From Hysterium pulicare CBS 123377 (taxonomy: Eukaryota > Ascomycota > Dothideomycetes > Hysteriales > Hysteriaceae), in contig AJFK01000063.1 of the NCBI GenBank assembly GCA_000467715.1, positions 1 to 36,761 of the forward strand: a DNA stretch of 36,761 nt, in the 5' to 3' direction. A program made the translations under genes and the position numbers. A model generated the notes under the pieces. The model searched no databases. It saw only the letters and a list, made by a program, of their open reading frames with translations, and was not told where the DNA came from. Below, piece by piece: positions 20,097 to 31,300 of this stretch (within the stretch, counting starts at the first letter, position 1; each line of letters begins with the position of its first letter).

Positions 20097-21041
20097 TCAG
20101 ACCACAGGCGGCGTGTAATCCTTCGGCCACTTCGGCTCTATGCCTAAGTCCGCCCAGAATCGTATACGCTCTTTCAGAACCTCTTCAGCCCAAGTCTTGA
20201 TCTCTGGCAACACGATCTTGGTAGATACCCAAGCGAATTCTCCAAGATCGATTCTTCCCTCATGCGAACGCTCGTACTCAACCATCTGCAAGATTAACTC
20301 CACCTTGTCGATGTCATGCACGAACTTGCTCTCCAACGTCTCGCTGTCCTCGTATTCCTGCCACACTTGTCTGATCTCATCGCCCGTGATCCCAGCATTC
20401 CACTTCCCAAGCAACTTCGTGCAGACGTAGTCCATAGTTTCAGATTCGCGTCTCGATTTCTCTGGCTTGTCGACAGGATCGACTGGCGTAATGTCCCCAA
20501 CCAGTGCTTCCGCCATATCGTGGATCAAAGCCATTTTCGTGCATCGTGGAATGTTGAGGCGTGAGGATATGGAGGGAGGGGCTAGCATAGTGAGAATCGA
20601 CATTCGGTACATGTGGTCGCTGATTGATTCGCCATGTTCGATGCCGAAACGTCGCCAGCCGGCGCGTTTTGTGGTTTTCAGGCGTTCAAGGAGGTGGAAG
20701 AAGGGGAGTGGTGAGTTGGTGTTTTCTTCATATCGGTGGGGTATATCTTTGAGTACTGCGGACGTTTGTCAGCGAATACATATCCGTGTACAGGAAAGAA
20801 GTTAGGAGGAAGTGTAGTAGGCTCTGCGTACGGAACTGTACTGCCTGCTTATTCACCTACCACTCTCAGTTGTCCAATTGCCTCCATTGACTTTGGCAGG
20901 GGTCAGAAGACCTGATTCGGGGCCTGGTGGAAGGTGTTAGTGAGGGCTATGGAGGAATTGAGAGAAGTGAGAGCATGTCGAACCATTCGTAGGCTTACCT
21001 GGAGGGCTGTTGGTTTGAGCTGCTTTCTCGAGCTTCGTCAT
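20097..21041 (-). CDS. HD-domain 5'-deoxynucleotidase (HDDC2/YfbR family), 254 aa
   Basis: Predicted to remove the 5' phosphate from deoxynucleoside monophosphates in a metal-dependent reaction. Exons: 21041-20999, 20923-20861 and 20755-20097. The first two encode a short N-terminal region rich in P, T and N (starting MTKLEKAAQTNSPPG); the third holds the whole domain. HD-family ligands are visible: HGESISDHMYRM, then ALIHDMAEALVGDITP with the paired His-Asp, then KFVHDIDKVELILQMVEYE with the distal Asp. Length and motifs match the eukaryotic HDDC2 group, whose yeast members are YGK1 and YBR242W. It is divergent from HAUS6 with 333 bases between start codons, which must contain both promoters. 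Confidence 0.9.
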
Positions 21042-21374
21042 GTTGTCTTTGCGCAGTACCGATGCCTGTGAGTACGGCGTAGTAGAAAGAATGGGAATTG
21101 GGTGGTCAATTTGGAGCTCTGAGGGCAGTTATATAGGGAAAGTCGGTGGTGTTTGGGTGTGACAAACAGTTGCAGTGGGATTTGTCCCGCCGCTATCACC
21201 ACGCCGCCACTAATGCAGGGGCCCCATGCCTATCGCAAGGATAACAATCTTGGCGTTGTTTTGCGCGAAGCGACGTCAACACCACATGTCTATACACCAC
21301 AATTGCCCTCCCCTTCCTCGTATGGCCGTTGTTCTTACACTATTATCCCATATGGGTCAACTCATGCATCACAA
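21042..21374. promoter_or_regulatory. Bidirectional promoter region, HD-domain gene / HAUS6
   Basis: 333 bases between the two divergent starts. An open frame runs through it in the HAUS6 direction from 21153, but family comparison and the MSRSTSTSS start support the ATG at 21375. No defined element was recognised apart from a short purine-rich stretch after the HD gene start. Confidence 0.35.
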
Positions 21375-23719
21375 ATGTCGCGTTCAACCTCTACTTCGAG
21401 CGCCGTGGCCCCAGTAACTCTCTCGCGGAGTTTATCGGTCAAAGTCACAACCTCGTCTATACAGCCATCAAACGTCAAGCTCGTCCTGACCAACCTACGC
21501 TTGCTTGATCTTGACTTACGGCCCGATTGGCCCGGTATAATAGTGCAAACATTCTCTTCCAAGAATGCAGATCAAAAGAATCGAATCCAGTGCGTGGAGT
21601 GGGCGTTATTTCGTCTCTTTGAGATATGGGATATAGCTGAGACGCGGGAGGTAAGGTTCAATCAAGTGGAGGAGATTGAGAGGTACTAATGGAAGTTTCT
21701 TAGAAACTACAACCCTTCTTCCCACCCTTAGAACCGCTTCAATCGCTCAACCTCCGCGCCGCGCTTTATCGATGCTTGAATGAGTTGAAAAAGAATGGCT
21801 CACTCGGCCGAGAGTCTGTTCTCCGAAAGACTATGCTAGATGAATGCAAGGGTGATAAATTCGTGGAAGTCCTGGTGCTGTTCTCCACAGCTGTGCTGAA
21901 GAAGACCATTGCAGAGAAGAAAGGGTCCAAAAAGCGGCCAGCACTGGCGAAGAAGCTTGCTACGGTCCCAGTATTATCCTCCCATCGCCAAGCCTCTTTA
22001 CTACCTTTGGCTATTGCACATAAAGCCGCGCTTGGAGCTCTTCTGCGGAAGAAGGAGGACCAGCGAGCTCGATATACACAGTTCTCGCAGAGGTTGGACA
22101 GTAAAGTTGAAGAAATCAATAAACGAAATAAGGAATGCCAAGAATCACTCGAATCTCGCAAATCTTCAATTCCGCAGAAGGAGTGTAGTCTGATCAAGAA
22201 ACAGTTACGTGAAAACTGGATTGGGCACACCAAATGGCTAGATACGATGCTCCACGGAGACGACGCACGGTCAGAAAATGCGTTTTTGAACGAGCCTTTT
22301 CATCGAGTTTGGCGTATGGTCGAGAAAGGACTCCCAGTCCAAGAAGACGTTCTTCAGATTGGCCTGCTAGAGAACTTAGAAATACGTGTCAACGAACAGC
22401 GATCTCGCTTGCAAAAGTGGAAGTCCTTTCACGCTAATATACATAAGGAGAAGCCACAGCAAGCCAGGCAAACTCAAGAACCACAATCCTCAAACCCCCT
22501 TTCAGCTGAAGATCTTCGATTTGATACTCACCTAAAACTGCAGTTAAGCTCTTCCAAATCGGCGGAAACGATAAGCTCCGAGTCTAAGCCCTTTAATCCA
22601 CCCTACCAGCATATTCTTTCGGAAATGGATGCAAAGCTTAAAGAAGCGTCAAAAATAAAATGCGATCGTGCCGCACCCTCACAACCGCCTCTACGGAGAG
22701 GCTCCTCATACGACACCTCGCGTTCCCCTGAACGCCGAAGAAAATCACGATCAGACAGTGGCTCGAAGAAGCCTCTAAACCACCCGATGGGAGACCAAAG
22801 ACCCAAACTGGAACCTCCCTCAAGGAAGAAGTCCGAGCCTGATGTGGCACAGATTTCGTCCTCGAAACAAAAGAAGCCCAGCACGCCGCTTGATTCCGAG
22901 GCGACATTGATCGCGAACACTATAGGGTCGTTGCAACCACCATTGCCTACTTCCGACCTACCAGAAGCTCCAAATCATGAACTCGAACATGAAGAAGTAG
23001 AAGAAGGAAAAGTGCAAGCCACTACCCCACCACCATCCTACTCTCCAATTGCAGGCACACCAACTCCTCCACGATCACCATCTCCAGGATTTCCATCTGA
23101 ACCACCCATAAGCCACGAAGACAAGCTAGCCGAACAGATCATATCATCAATAGGTGACGCAACACCGTCTCCTGTGAAGAAGCCACGCCCTTCGCTGATG
23201 GAACGAGCCCGCATGTCCATGGCTCACACAAGCACATTCCAAATCCCCGACACAGTCAAGGAAAGCCCCCCAGAAACCCTCGACTCTCTTCCAGAATTCC
23301 CAAAACTGTCAAATCTAGATCGCCGAGCCAGTCTCCTCGAGCGAACCCGCCAATCCATGTCACTCATGTCCCAGAATCCCCGGGCGAAGCCACGTAAATC
23401 GACCGCCGCTAAATCACGCCAATCTCTTTACCCTGTGAATCAATTCGAGACACCCATGAAACACCCCATTCAAGAGGAGAAGGAGAAGAGGAATTCAACT
23501 CCAAAGGAGGTACTGTTTTCGGAGGATGCGGATTATGATCATGTTTTCAAGAGTAGGCCAAGGATTGCGCAGAGTCCGGTGTTCTCGCCTCAAGGGGAGG
23601 ATGGGCTGCCGGTTGTGGACGATAGTTTGGTGGACTTGGATGTGGATGAGGGCGTTACGGGGGAGATTTGGGAGAGTTCACCGCTTGGGAGGGTTGGTGG
23701 TAATAGAGGTAGGGTATAG
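21375..23719 (+). CDS. HAUS6: HAUS augmin-like complex subunit 6, 763 aa
   Basis: Augmin recruits gamma-tubulin to existing spindle microtubules to nucleate branches. Two exons: 21375-21650 and 21704-23719, joined by a 53-nt intron with an actaat branch site; splicing gives ETREKLQPFFPPLEPLQSLN, matching the family. The HAUS6 N-terminal domain covers about residues 30-230: LTNLRLLDLDLRPDWPGI, RIQCVEWALFRLFEIWD, NLRAALYRCLNELKKNG, LRKTMLDECKGDKFVEVL. After about residue 230 the protein turns into a long basic, proline- and serine-rich tail with many SP/TP sites (ASLLERTRQSMSLMS-like segments), a likely target of mitotic kinases. Budding yeasts lack this gene, which supports a filamentous host. 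Confidence 0.9.
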
Positions 23720-23994
23720 ATGGGTCGATGAAGGAATTGACGACTAGTATAATATAACTATCCTACTTTAGTGTTCAAAATCTGATATTCCTTCGCACCC
23801 TAGCGTTCTATGCTGTTAGCGCGACGTCAAGGAGGAGCGGACTTAAGGCTTTAACGCCATGGGTTCGAGACGGACTACCTAAGTATTTAAATGAGAACCT
23901 CATCTCGGCATGAGGCAGAGTGGTGCTTCTAATCAACCATTCTCAATCTTAATTTCATTCTTTCATTCTGGTAATTCCTCTCTAACGACTCAAA

Positions 23995-24489
23995 ATGACA
24001 TCTCCTCGCATCGAAACAGCAAAGATCTTCTGAGAAGCATTCTCCGACCTATCAACAAGCCAACACCTTTCGATCCGTACCCCAGACTGCACACAAATCT
24101 TCGCGTCCTCCTCCTTGAACCTTCCACCACCAAAAGACAATGCCGCCTTCGCATCTCATCTTGCCAGCCTCCGGGACGTCCTGTCCGGGTTCCCGGTGAC
24201 GGCCAAAGAAATCATCGATTCAGAGAACGAGAACAAGGTCACCATATGGGCGACCAGCGAAGCGCAATTTCATGTGGAGTTGAGGGATGAGGGATTGGCG
24301 GCGGATGAATGGGCGTACTGTGGCGAGTATGTTTTCATGCTCACTATGGATGCGAGTGGACGGAAGATTCGGCGAATCGTTGAGTTTCTGGATAGTAAAG
24401 CAACTGATCGGTTATGGGTGCTGATGGCTAGAGCTAAGGAGAATCGCCGGAAATTGCGTGCTGGTGACAGTGCGCATGCTGATGCCTAG
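23995..24489 (+). pseudogene. NTF2/SnoaL-like small protein gene with an in-frame TGA at codon 13
   Basis: One frame reads MTSPRIETAKIF, then TGA at 24031-24033, then EAFSDLSTSQHL and on to a normal stop at 24487, 164 residues in all if read through. The part after the TGA has features of the NTF2-like fold: DVLSGFPVTAKEIID, KVTIWATSEAQF, WAYCGEYVFMLTMD and IRRIVEFLDSKATDR. There is no GT between the ATG and the TGA, so no intron starting there can remove the stop. The next in-frame ATG would keep only the last third. The body is otherwise intact, so this is a recent nonsense allele, a sequence error, or a gene with an upstream exon that I cannot see. Confidence 0.6.
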
Positions 24490-24924
24490 CATGTTATAGT
24501 GAGGAAAGCGAGTCGGAGCGGTGGAGGCAGGATGGGACGGGGATGAGGATTAGGCGGCTAGAAAATTTCCTAGATCACATTTCCGCATGTAATCTTCTTA
24601 GTTACGACTGACAGCACATATAAAACTGAATGCATGCGGCGAGAATGTATTTGAAAGACAAGTTATTGATCGGAAACCCTACATCGATAAGTTGATATCA
24701 GCGGAGAAGGAGCTATAGATCATAAGGGTATACCACGCCGTGAATAATGCCTTCAGTCATGAACGATGCCCACATATAATAAAATCGAAAGCCCATTATC
24801 AGTACGCCATACAAAATAGACTCCGGATATGCTCTTCGAAAACTTTTCTGACCCGCCCGTGATGAAATCATAACCCATACATAATATCATCAAATGCTTC
24901 AACATGCGTCAGATGTTGTTGCAG
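24490..24924. other. Convergent 3' intergenic region
   Basis: About 435 bases between the ends of the NTF2-like frame and the ECM11-domain gene, which converge. No open frame of interest and no repeat is seen; it presumably holds both 3' untranslated regions. Confidence 0.4.
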
Positions 24925-26496
24925 TCAATTAACGCTTCTTCTTGGTGACTTAGGCAGGAGCCCCTGCCCATGAGTCTTCATATCATCCATCGCCTTCTCT
25001 ACCAGCTTCTGCCGTTTCATCACATGATCATGACGTTCGCTCACTTCTTTCTCGAATTCGACGGCGAGTTTTCGTTTCTCCTGCCTCACCTCCTTCATCT
25101 TCTTGACAATGTCTCCGAACCGGTCAAGGAACCAGTCTCCCGCTTCTTCCCATTCGATGGTCGCAAGAGAACCGAAGAATCGGTGCTGGTCTTCAGGATC
25201 TAGATTGTGCTGAACAAATTCGAGGCGCTCATCGAGCGGCTTCTGGATTTGTTCTTCGGAGAGAGGTGAAGGTTTTGGGCGCGGATGAAGGTCAAAGTCT
25301 TCATCTTTGAGCTGCTGGTAAGACATCTCGAAGAGTTCAGGGCGGTCATAGTCTTCGATCGGGCTGTTTTCGCGACCAGCTCTACTAAAGTCATTTTCGT
25401 TGCGGTAGCGAGTAGCTAGGCTGGTCACAGTTGAGATGACGGATTCTGTTCGTCCATGACGGGGTTTCTCAATGGGTAGACTTTGATTGGTTTGTGCTGG
25501 AGCATAGCCATTCTGCGTGCTGAGCCCACCTTCTGCTTCTTTCTTTTGAGTCACTTGACTGTAGGGTGGAGGCTGAGATGCTGGGATGGGAGTATTCATG
25601 TGATTGTGAGACTGTCCCGGCACTTGCTTTGGAAGCGCCGGTGGAGGTATGTTGAGGTTTGTGTCTGAACGCTCCATGTGACGAAGAGCTGCTCCCCGTT
25701 GATGCAGCGTAGTTTGAGGACTTGGTTGGCGAATCTCTGGAGGTTCGCTTGAAGAGCGATGTGCTGTGTCTTCCTGCACTCGATATTGCTGTGCTTGGCC
25801 GCCGTGCTTGAACCCGGAGTTGGATACGACAGCAGGCTGGCGAAGAATTGGCTGTGCCGGAATCCCATCATCTTCTACGTTTATGTCATCTGGATTACCA
25901 GATGTAGTCGTCGGGTATGAGTTGTTCGCGTCGAACGTGCCGAGATTTTCGAAACCGGTCCCGAGAAATCTGTGAGCTTGATATCTTCGAAGACGCTCGG
26001 GATCCTGAGCTTGCAGAGCGAGAACTTGTTCCGTTGTCATGTGGTCAATCTCATCAAACTCTGAGGAACCCTCCTCCTCCTCCTCCTGCTCCTCCTGCTG
26101 CTGCTCTTCTTCACCCTCATCAGCATACCCTTGTTCCTCTTGCCCATACGTTCCCTCCCCAACTTGACTATCTTCAACCTGGACCACACTTCGGCTGTGC
26201 ATGGTTGTGTCAATGCTTTCGGCGTCTGTGTCGTATGGATCCCGTTTCTGGCCTCTGGCAAATCCTTGTTGATGATGTTGCTGGGTCACGGGTTGTCGTC
26301 CAGGCGGACGGTTAGCATTATTACTCGCGTAATGTCCTTGATGTTGAGAAGGCTGCTGACTGTTTCGAGCTGAAAGATGAGTAGGCGGAACATTCACCCG
26401 AGCGGCATGTGCAACTACACGTCGAGTGTTGGCGTTTGGAGCCGCTGTCTGCGGGCTTGTAGCCCTGCCCGCAACAAATTTCTGCATGCCTGGCAT
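24925..26496 (-). CDS. ECM11: ECM11-domain protein, 523 aa
   Basis: A single-exon frame starting MPGMQKFVAGRA. Residues about 1-380 are low-complexity (Q-, P-, S- and E-rich; an acidic QEEQEEEEEGSSEFDE run near 140) and probably disordered. The C-terminal about 130 residues form the conserved part: LDERLEFVQHNLDPEDQ, EEAGDWFLDRFGDIVKKM, EKEVSERHDHVMKRQ and KTHGQGLLPKSPRR, matching the ECM11 C-terminal domain of fungal proteins. In budding yeast Ecm11 is a component of the synaptonemal complex central element and is linked to replication; a meiotic chromosome role here is an inference. Length exceeds yeast Ecm11, as is common in filamentous fungi. The frame continues upstream without an ATG until a stop, so the start is secure. 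Confidence 0.85.
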   Translation of the reverse strand: MPGMQKFVAGRATSPQTAAPNANTRRVVAHAARVNVPPTHLSARNSQQPSQHQGHYASNNANRPPGRQPVTQQHHQQGFARGQKRDPYDTDAESIDTTMHSRSVVQVEDSQVGEGTYGQEEQGYADEGEEEQQQEEQEEEEEGSSEFDEIDHMTTEQVLALQAQDPERLRRYQAHRFLGTGFENLGTFDANNSYPTTTSGNPDDINVEDDGIPAQPILRQPAVVSNSGFKHGGQAQQYRVQEDTAHRSSSEPPEIRQPSPQTTLHQRGAALRHMERSDTNLNIPPPALPKQVPGQSHNHMNTPIPASQPPPYSQVTQKKEAEGGLSTQNGYAPAQTNQSLPIEKPRHGRTESVISTVTSLATRYRNENDFSRAGRENSPIEDYDRPELFEMSYQQLKDEDFDLHPRPKPSPLSEEQIQKPLDERLEFVQHNLDPEDQHRFFGSLATIEWEEAGDWFLDRFGDIVKKMKEVRQEKRKLAVEFEKEVSERHDHVMKRQKLVEKAMDDMKTHGQGLLPKSPRRSVN

Positions 26497-26789
26497 GGGA
26501 AGGTTGTTTGGAGGAACTCCCTCTCCAGCTCTGAAGCTATTGTACCTCAGTATATCAAATGGAGAACATTTGCCGCGATGTGAGGTTATGATGAAGTCGT
26601 GATGTTGACTTGGAAGCGCGTTGTTTGTATCTCGTTAACCGAAAAAGGCCTAGTCTAACAATGACGTTCTATTGCCCTTATCCGCTGTTATCGCCATTCA
26701 CTATTTCCATTCACCCATTCACCCATTCACCCATTCACCACATCTCCCTATTCACACATCCTCATGCTTCCATTACTTACCTGCCCAGG
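26497..26789. promoter_or_regulatory. Bidirectional promoter region with 8-bp tandem repeats
   Basis: 293 bases between the divergent ECM11-domain and F-box genes. Bases 26707-26738 are four perfect copies of the 8-mer ccattcac, with diverged copies on both sides, so that about 26690-26755 is a pyrimidine/adenine-rich repeat tract. It sits about 50 bases from the F-box ATG and may be transcribed leader or promoter. Confidence 0.5.
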
Positions 26790-27896
26790 ATGACTGAAAG
26801 TTCAATCGCACCCTGCAACCTCTACAATCTCCCCAATGAAGTACTTTTCCTCATTCCCGCTAGCGACAATAACTGATCAGAATGACTGCAGCTCCTCCTC
26901 CAAATCCTTAATCCCTTTCCAACACCTGAACTTCTTCCTCTAACGCCCCTCTCACATCGGATATACGCGCTCATACTCCGCATTCTACACAATCGTCTCG
27001 TCCTAGCCGCCGACCTAGAAGACCACACCGTCCTACTAGAATGCTACCGTCCATCCGAGAAGACGACCGAACCAGGTTTCTTCTGTACCTGTCATGGTAC
27101 AGAGGGCCTAGACACTTACTCAGAGCCGTCCGAATCAGACGCTAATATCGTAGGTCGTCTTGGTGAGATGCGCAGCATGTATTCCCGCTTCCGACCTCAC
27201 AGGAGGGAGTCATCACCGGGTAGAAGGAGAACACGGAGGCACCCCGCCGGCGATGTGCCCGGGAGCAGAACACATCCATCAACTAGCTCTTCGATGGAGT
27301 TAAGGGCTCTGGATACGGATAATATGGTGCGACAGATAGTGAGCTTGGATGGACATGAGCTGTTTACGCAGTTAGTCGGCGTAGCATTCTTGGTGAAGTA
27401 TGGGCGTAGGAATAGGCTACGCATTGGCTTTCAAGAGATTGAAGAAGGTGTGGTGCGAGTTTGGAGAGATTGGCTGAAAAAAAAGGCTGCAAAAGAGGGG
27501 GAAGTGCCGAGTGCTATTGAAGAGCCTGTCGTAGAAATTGGGAAAGGGAAAGAGGTCGTGAGCGAGGTGGACGACGGGCTCGCCGAGATAAATGACGAAA
27601 ATATTCTTTGGTTCAGTCCATCAAAAGACACTGGCCTCAGGTTCAATGTCCGAGAACGGAGGCTTAGACGCCATGCTCCAATTCTGATAAAGGCTGACGA
27701 GGATACACCCGTGAGCTATGAAGTTGAATATGATGGTAAGGCAGTCTTGAACCATCGCCCTATTGCACAGATCACTGACACTTCACATCCAGAACTTATT
27801 GTCCGGACCTCGCGCCTCCTTTTGACCCTCGAAAAGTCCTTAGTCCAAGAGGACAACACATCTGGCAAGGCTATTGTATTTGGTTCTTTTGGTTGA
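26790..27896 (+). CDS. F-box protein, 351 aa
   Basis: Exons 26790-26840 and 26892-27896, joined by a 51-nt intron (donor gtactt, branch aactgat). Splicing creates the N-terminal F-box core LYNLPNELLLQILNPFPTPE, which is what supports the intron. F-box proteins bind Skp1 and present substrates to SCF ubiquitin ligases; the substrate region here is the remaining about 300 residues. These contain TEPGFFCTCHG, an arginine-rich patch (SRFRPHRRESSPGRRRTRR), GHELFTQLVGVAFLVKYG, RIGFQEIEEGVVRVWRDWL and a beta-rich end (VSYEVEYDGKAVLNHRP). I do not recognise a known recognition domain. Similar F-box proteins with a hypothetical C-terminal region are common in filamentous ascomycetes. Confidence 0.8.
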
Positions 27897-28302
27897 TTAT
27901 CACTGACTCTCTGGTCATAGTTCTCTGCTGTGCAAACTTTCCGTTCTGTACCAGCAAAGGGGCTTCACAGGACGTAGCCTTCGAACACCGTCGAGCACGT
28001 TCAATCAAAAGAACAGCCTTCAGACTGAGCAGGCGATGTAAATAATATATCATTAGTAACTCCTGGGTGTATGGGTTAATATTTACGACTGAGTAGAAGC
28101 TCTGAAATTGATTTGACTAAGTTCAACATGTGGTAAGGACTGATTCGATCTCGAACTTCGAAAGCCGGAAACCAAATAGACAAATGAATGGAGCGCATTC
28201 AGCCCATCAATCGTTCTACCGTGAACTTCCCAAAGTCTGCCTAATAATCGCCACATCATTCTCCAAAAGTATACCGGACACCGCCAACAGCCATCTAAGC
28301 TC
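27897..28302. other. Convergent 3' intergenic region
   Basis: About 405 bases between the stop of the F-box gene and the stop of the ABC transporter gene, which converge. No gene, repeat or RNA is visible. Confidence 0.4.
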
Positions 28303-31300
28303 TTAATCCACCTCCAACTCCTCCTTCACCGCACTCTTCCCCTTCCCCTCTCCATACAGCCCCCTAAACCTCCCCTCCATCCTCTCCAACAACTCCCCCG
28401 GCTCCCCCATCTCCACAATCTGCCCCTGCTCCATCACAGCCACCATATCGAAATCAACAATACTCTCCAACCGATGCGCAATCGCAATAACAGTAGTCCC
28501 AACAAACTCCTCCCTAATCAACTTCTGAATAAGTCTATCGTTTTCCACGTCGAGATTGCTCGTCGCTTCGTCCAGGACAAGTACCTTACACTTTGTTAGC
28601 ATGGCTCGAGCGAGACAGAAAAGCTGTTTTTGGCCGGGAGAGAGGATGTTCGGATCTATGTGTTTATCGTCTAGAGTTCCGGAAGAGGAAGATGTGAGGA
28701 GGTCCCAGAGACCGACTTTCTCGAGGGCGGTGCGGATTTCGGCGTCAGTAGCATTATTTTTTGGGTCCATGTTGCGACGGATGGATCCTTCTAAGAGATA
28801 GGGTTGCTGGGGAAGTGCGACGAGCTTTGAGCGGAGGATATGCAGAGGGATTTGGGATGTGGAGATGTTGTCGATTGTGATGGTGCCGGAATCGAGGTTC
28901 ATGAGGCGGAAGAGCGACATGAGGAGAGATGTTTTTCCGCTTCCTGTTCTTCCGCAGACACCAAATTTCGTGCCGGGTTTGATAGTGAATGAGACGTCGT
29001 TGAGTGCAGGGGGGAGGTCTGATCTGTACGAGGCCGTGACGTTCGAGAATACCACTTCACCTTTACTAGGCCAAACATCCGGTGGCGCAGGACCTTGAGA
29101 ATCTTTTTCGGTAACGGTAGTCTTGGAGAAATTTCTCAGTCGTGCAATTGCCCCAAGGGACGTTTCCAGTGACGTCCAAGCAATGATGAGTTTGTTCAAT
29201 TGGTCGATAAAGTTTAGGATGGCGATAAGTCCAACTCCAACCACACCGCTGCTACTGATACTCTGGATTTGGGTGGAAAATGCTACTAGTAATACGGCCA
29301 TGGCTGCAACAATGAGCCCAAGGACCAAAATGAGCCATCGTTGGACGCAGAAAAGCAGGTAGTATGGCTTCTGAGATTCATCCAGAAGCTTGAAACAGCG
29401 CTGTTGGAAATGCTCCTGCCATTTGAAAGCAGATATGCTGATGAGGCCTTCCGCTGTCTCTTGGAAGAGAGTGTAAAGGGGCGATCTCGACTCGATTTCC
29501 AGAAGTCGCAGTTGGCGAGAGGTGCGGAGGTAGAATCTTTGGAGAACATATAATGTTGCGAGGAACACAGGCGAAAAAGCTGCAATGTAAGAAGCTCCTA
29601 AGCATACGAAGACTCCCAAGCCCAAACAGCTAAATGTAGCTGACAAAATACGTTAGCGAGATGGTCTTAACTTAATATTTTTCGAGAACTTACACGACAT
29701 GGTCATCAACATTGCTGCCGGAAGGTCTCTATCGACATGTTGCATATCTTGCGAGAATCTTGAGAAAGTTAGGGGTTAGGTAATATAAGAATGTCAAGGA
29801 TATCTGCGAACCTGTTCAGAGTCACACCCGAATCAACGGTGTCGTGCAACACTTGTTCCGCGCTAGAAACGTAAGTGAGATGCCCGAGGATAGTTGAACA
29901 CAACTTACTTCATAACTGTGGTCAACAAGCTGAGATGTAGGTTGCGCCCGGATAATGGAACGAGTCTTACAAAAGCATACCTGTTCAAAACGTGAGATCG
30001 CGCTAGAGGAAGGCAATGATGGAGTTTGCTTACCAGACCAAAATGCCTATTTCAATTATTCCTACAAAAGCCAGGAAACCGTAAATGCCGAGATAGAAAG
30101 ACGTGTGCCTTCCTGGGTGGGCCGTCTCTGCTTCGGACCAAATCTTGACCCATATTGCTGATACGTTGTGTTACCAATGTTTTGCGACAAGGAAGATCTA
30201 GATATCACTTACTGGGAAACAAAACCAAGAATACATCACATGCATCAAGCAATACCAGCCCTGCAAATGATAGCCAACCAATAGAAGAGACGTAATGCAG
30301 GTAAAGCCCGACGTCTCCTGTCTGTCTGGTAGTATCCATGGTGTTGCCACTCGAAAGGTGTTTTGGTTTCTCTACTGGGGGATTTCTAGGTGGAGAAGTT
30401 CGACCCTTTTCACTCAGTTCGTCTTCATGCACCCTCGAAGAAATCACGGTTGCAGCCATGGTGAAAGGCCCTTTATAAAAGATTTTACCATTCTGGGTCA
30501 TTGCGACGACCAGATCGGAAGTATGCATAGGGTACACTGTAATGATAGTATGTTAGTTATGGAAATATAGAGTTAATGACTTGACCATATAAGTTGCCAA
30601 CGGACATACCTGAATGGGTAACGAGTATTGCGGTGTTTCCCAATCGTCTTACCAAACCATCTTTAGCAAATAAACTTTTAGATATGTGCTGCGCAGTGTG
30701 ATTGTCCATTCCGCTAAATATGTCGTCGAGCACAAGAATATCGTTTCTGGAATAAACAGCCCTAGCTAGCGCCTGGCATACCGAGTTAGCTAATAAATGG
30801 GCAGTATACAGACCGAATAGATCAGCTGGAATTCTCAAAATCCGAGTTCCTTGCAATGAAAAGACAAGGTTGTACCCACAATGCGTTGTTTTTGTCCACC
30901 ACTTATAGTGGAACCTTTATTCCCTACCATAGAAGCATCTCCATCTTGCAACGAAGCGAGGTCCTGATGCAGGCCGCAGGCATTTATGACAGTCTCGTAC
31001 CACTGTGTATCATAAGTTGTCCTTCCTATGATGTTTTCTTTGATGGTGTTGTTGCAAAGCCAAGGAGTCTGGCTGCAAAAAGCAACGGGCTTGTCCGGGA
31101 GGGAACAACTTCCTCGAATACAAGGCGCTTTTCCAAGCAAAGCTTTAAGAAGTACAGACTTTCCACAACCCGCAGGGCCAGTTATGATAGTCAAAGAACC
31201 TTTTTGGATTTCTAGGTCAATGTCAGTGATGATGGCGTCTCCGCCTTTTTTGGCAGCAAACGATCCCTTAGAGATTCGATAGATCTGATCAGATGATTCC

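Noticed and set aside
21153-21374. N-terminal extension of HAUS6
   Set aside because: The extension is low in conserved character and the family begins close to MSRSTSTSS; the stretch serves as the divergent promoter.
23850-23882. gggttcgagac word resembling a tRNA B box
   Set aside because: No acceptor or anticodon arms can be paired around it; more likely chance sequence in the leader of the NTF2-like gene.
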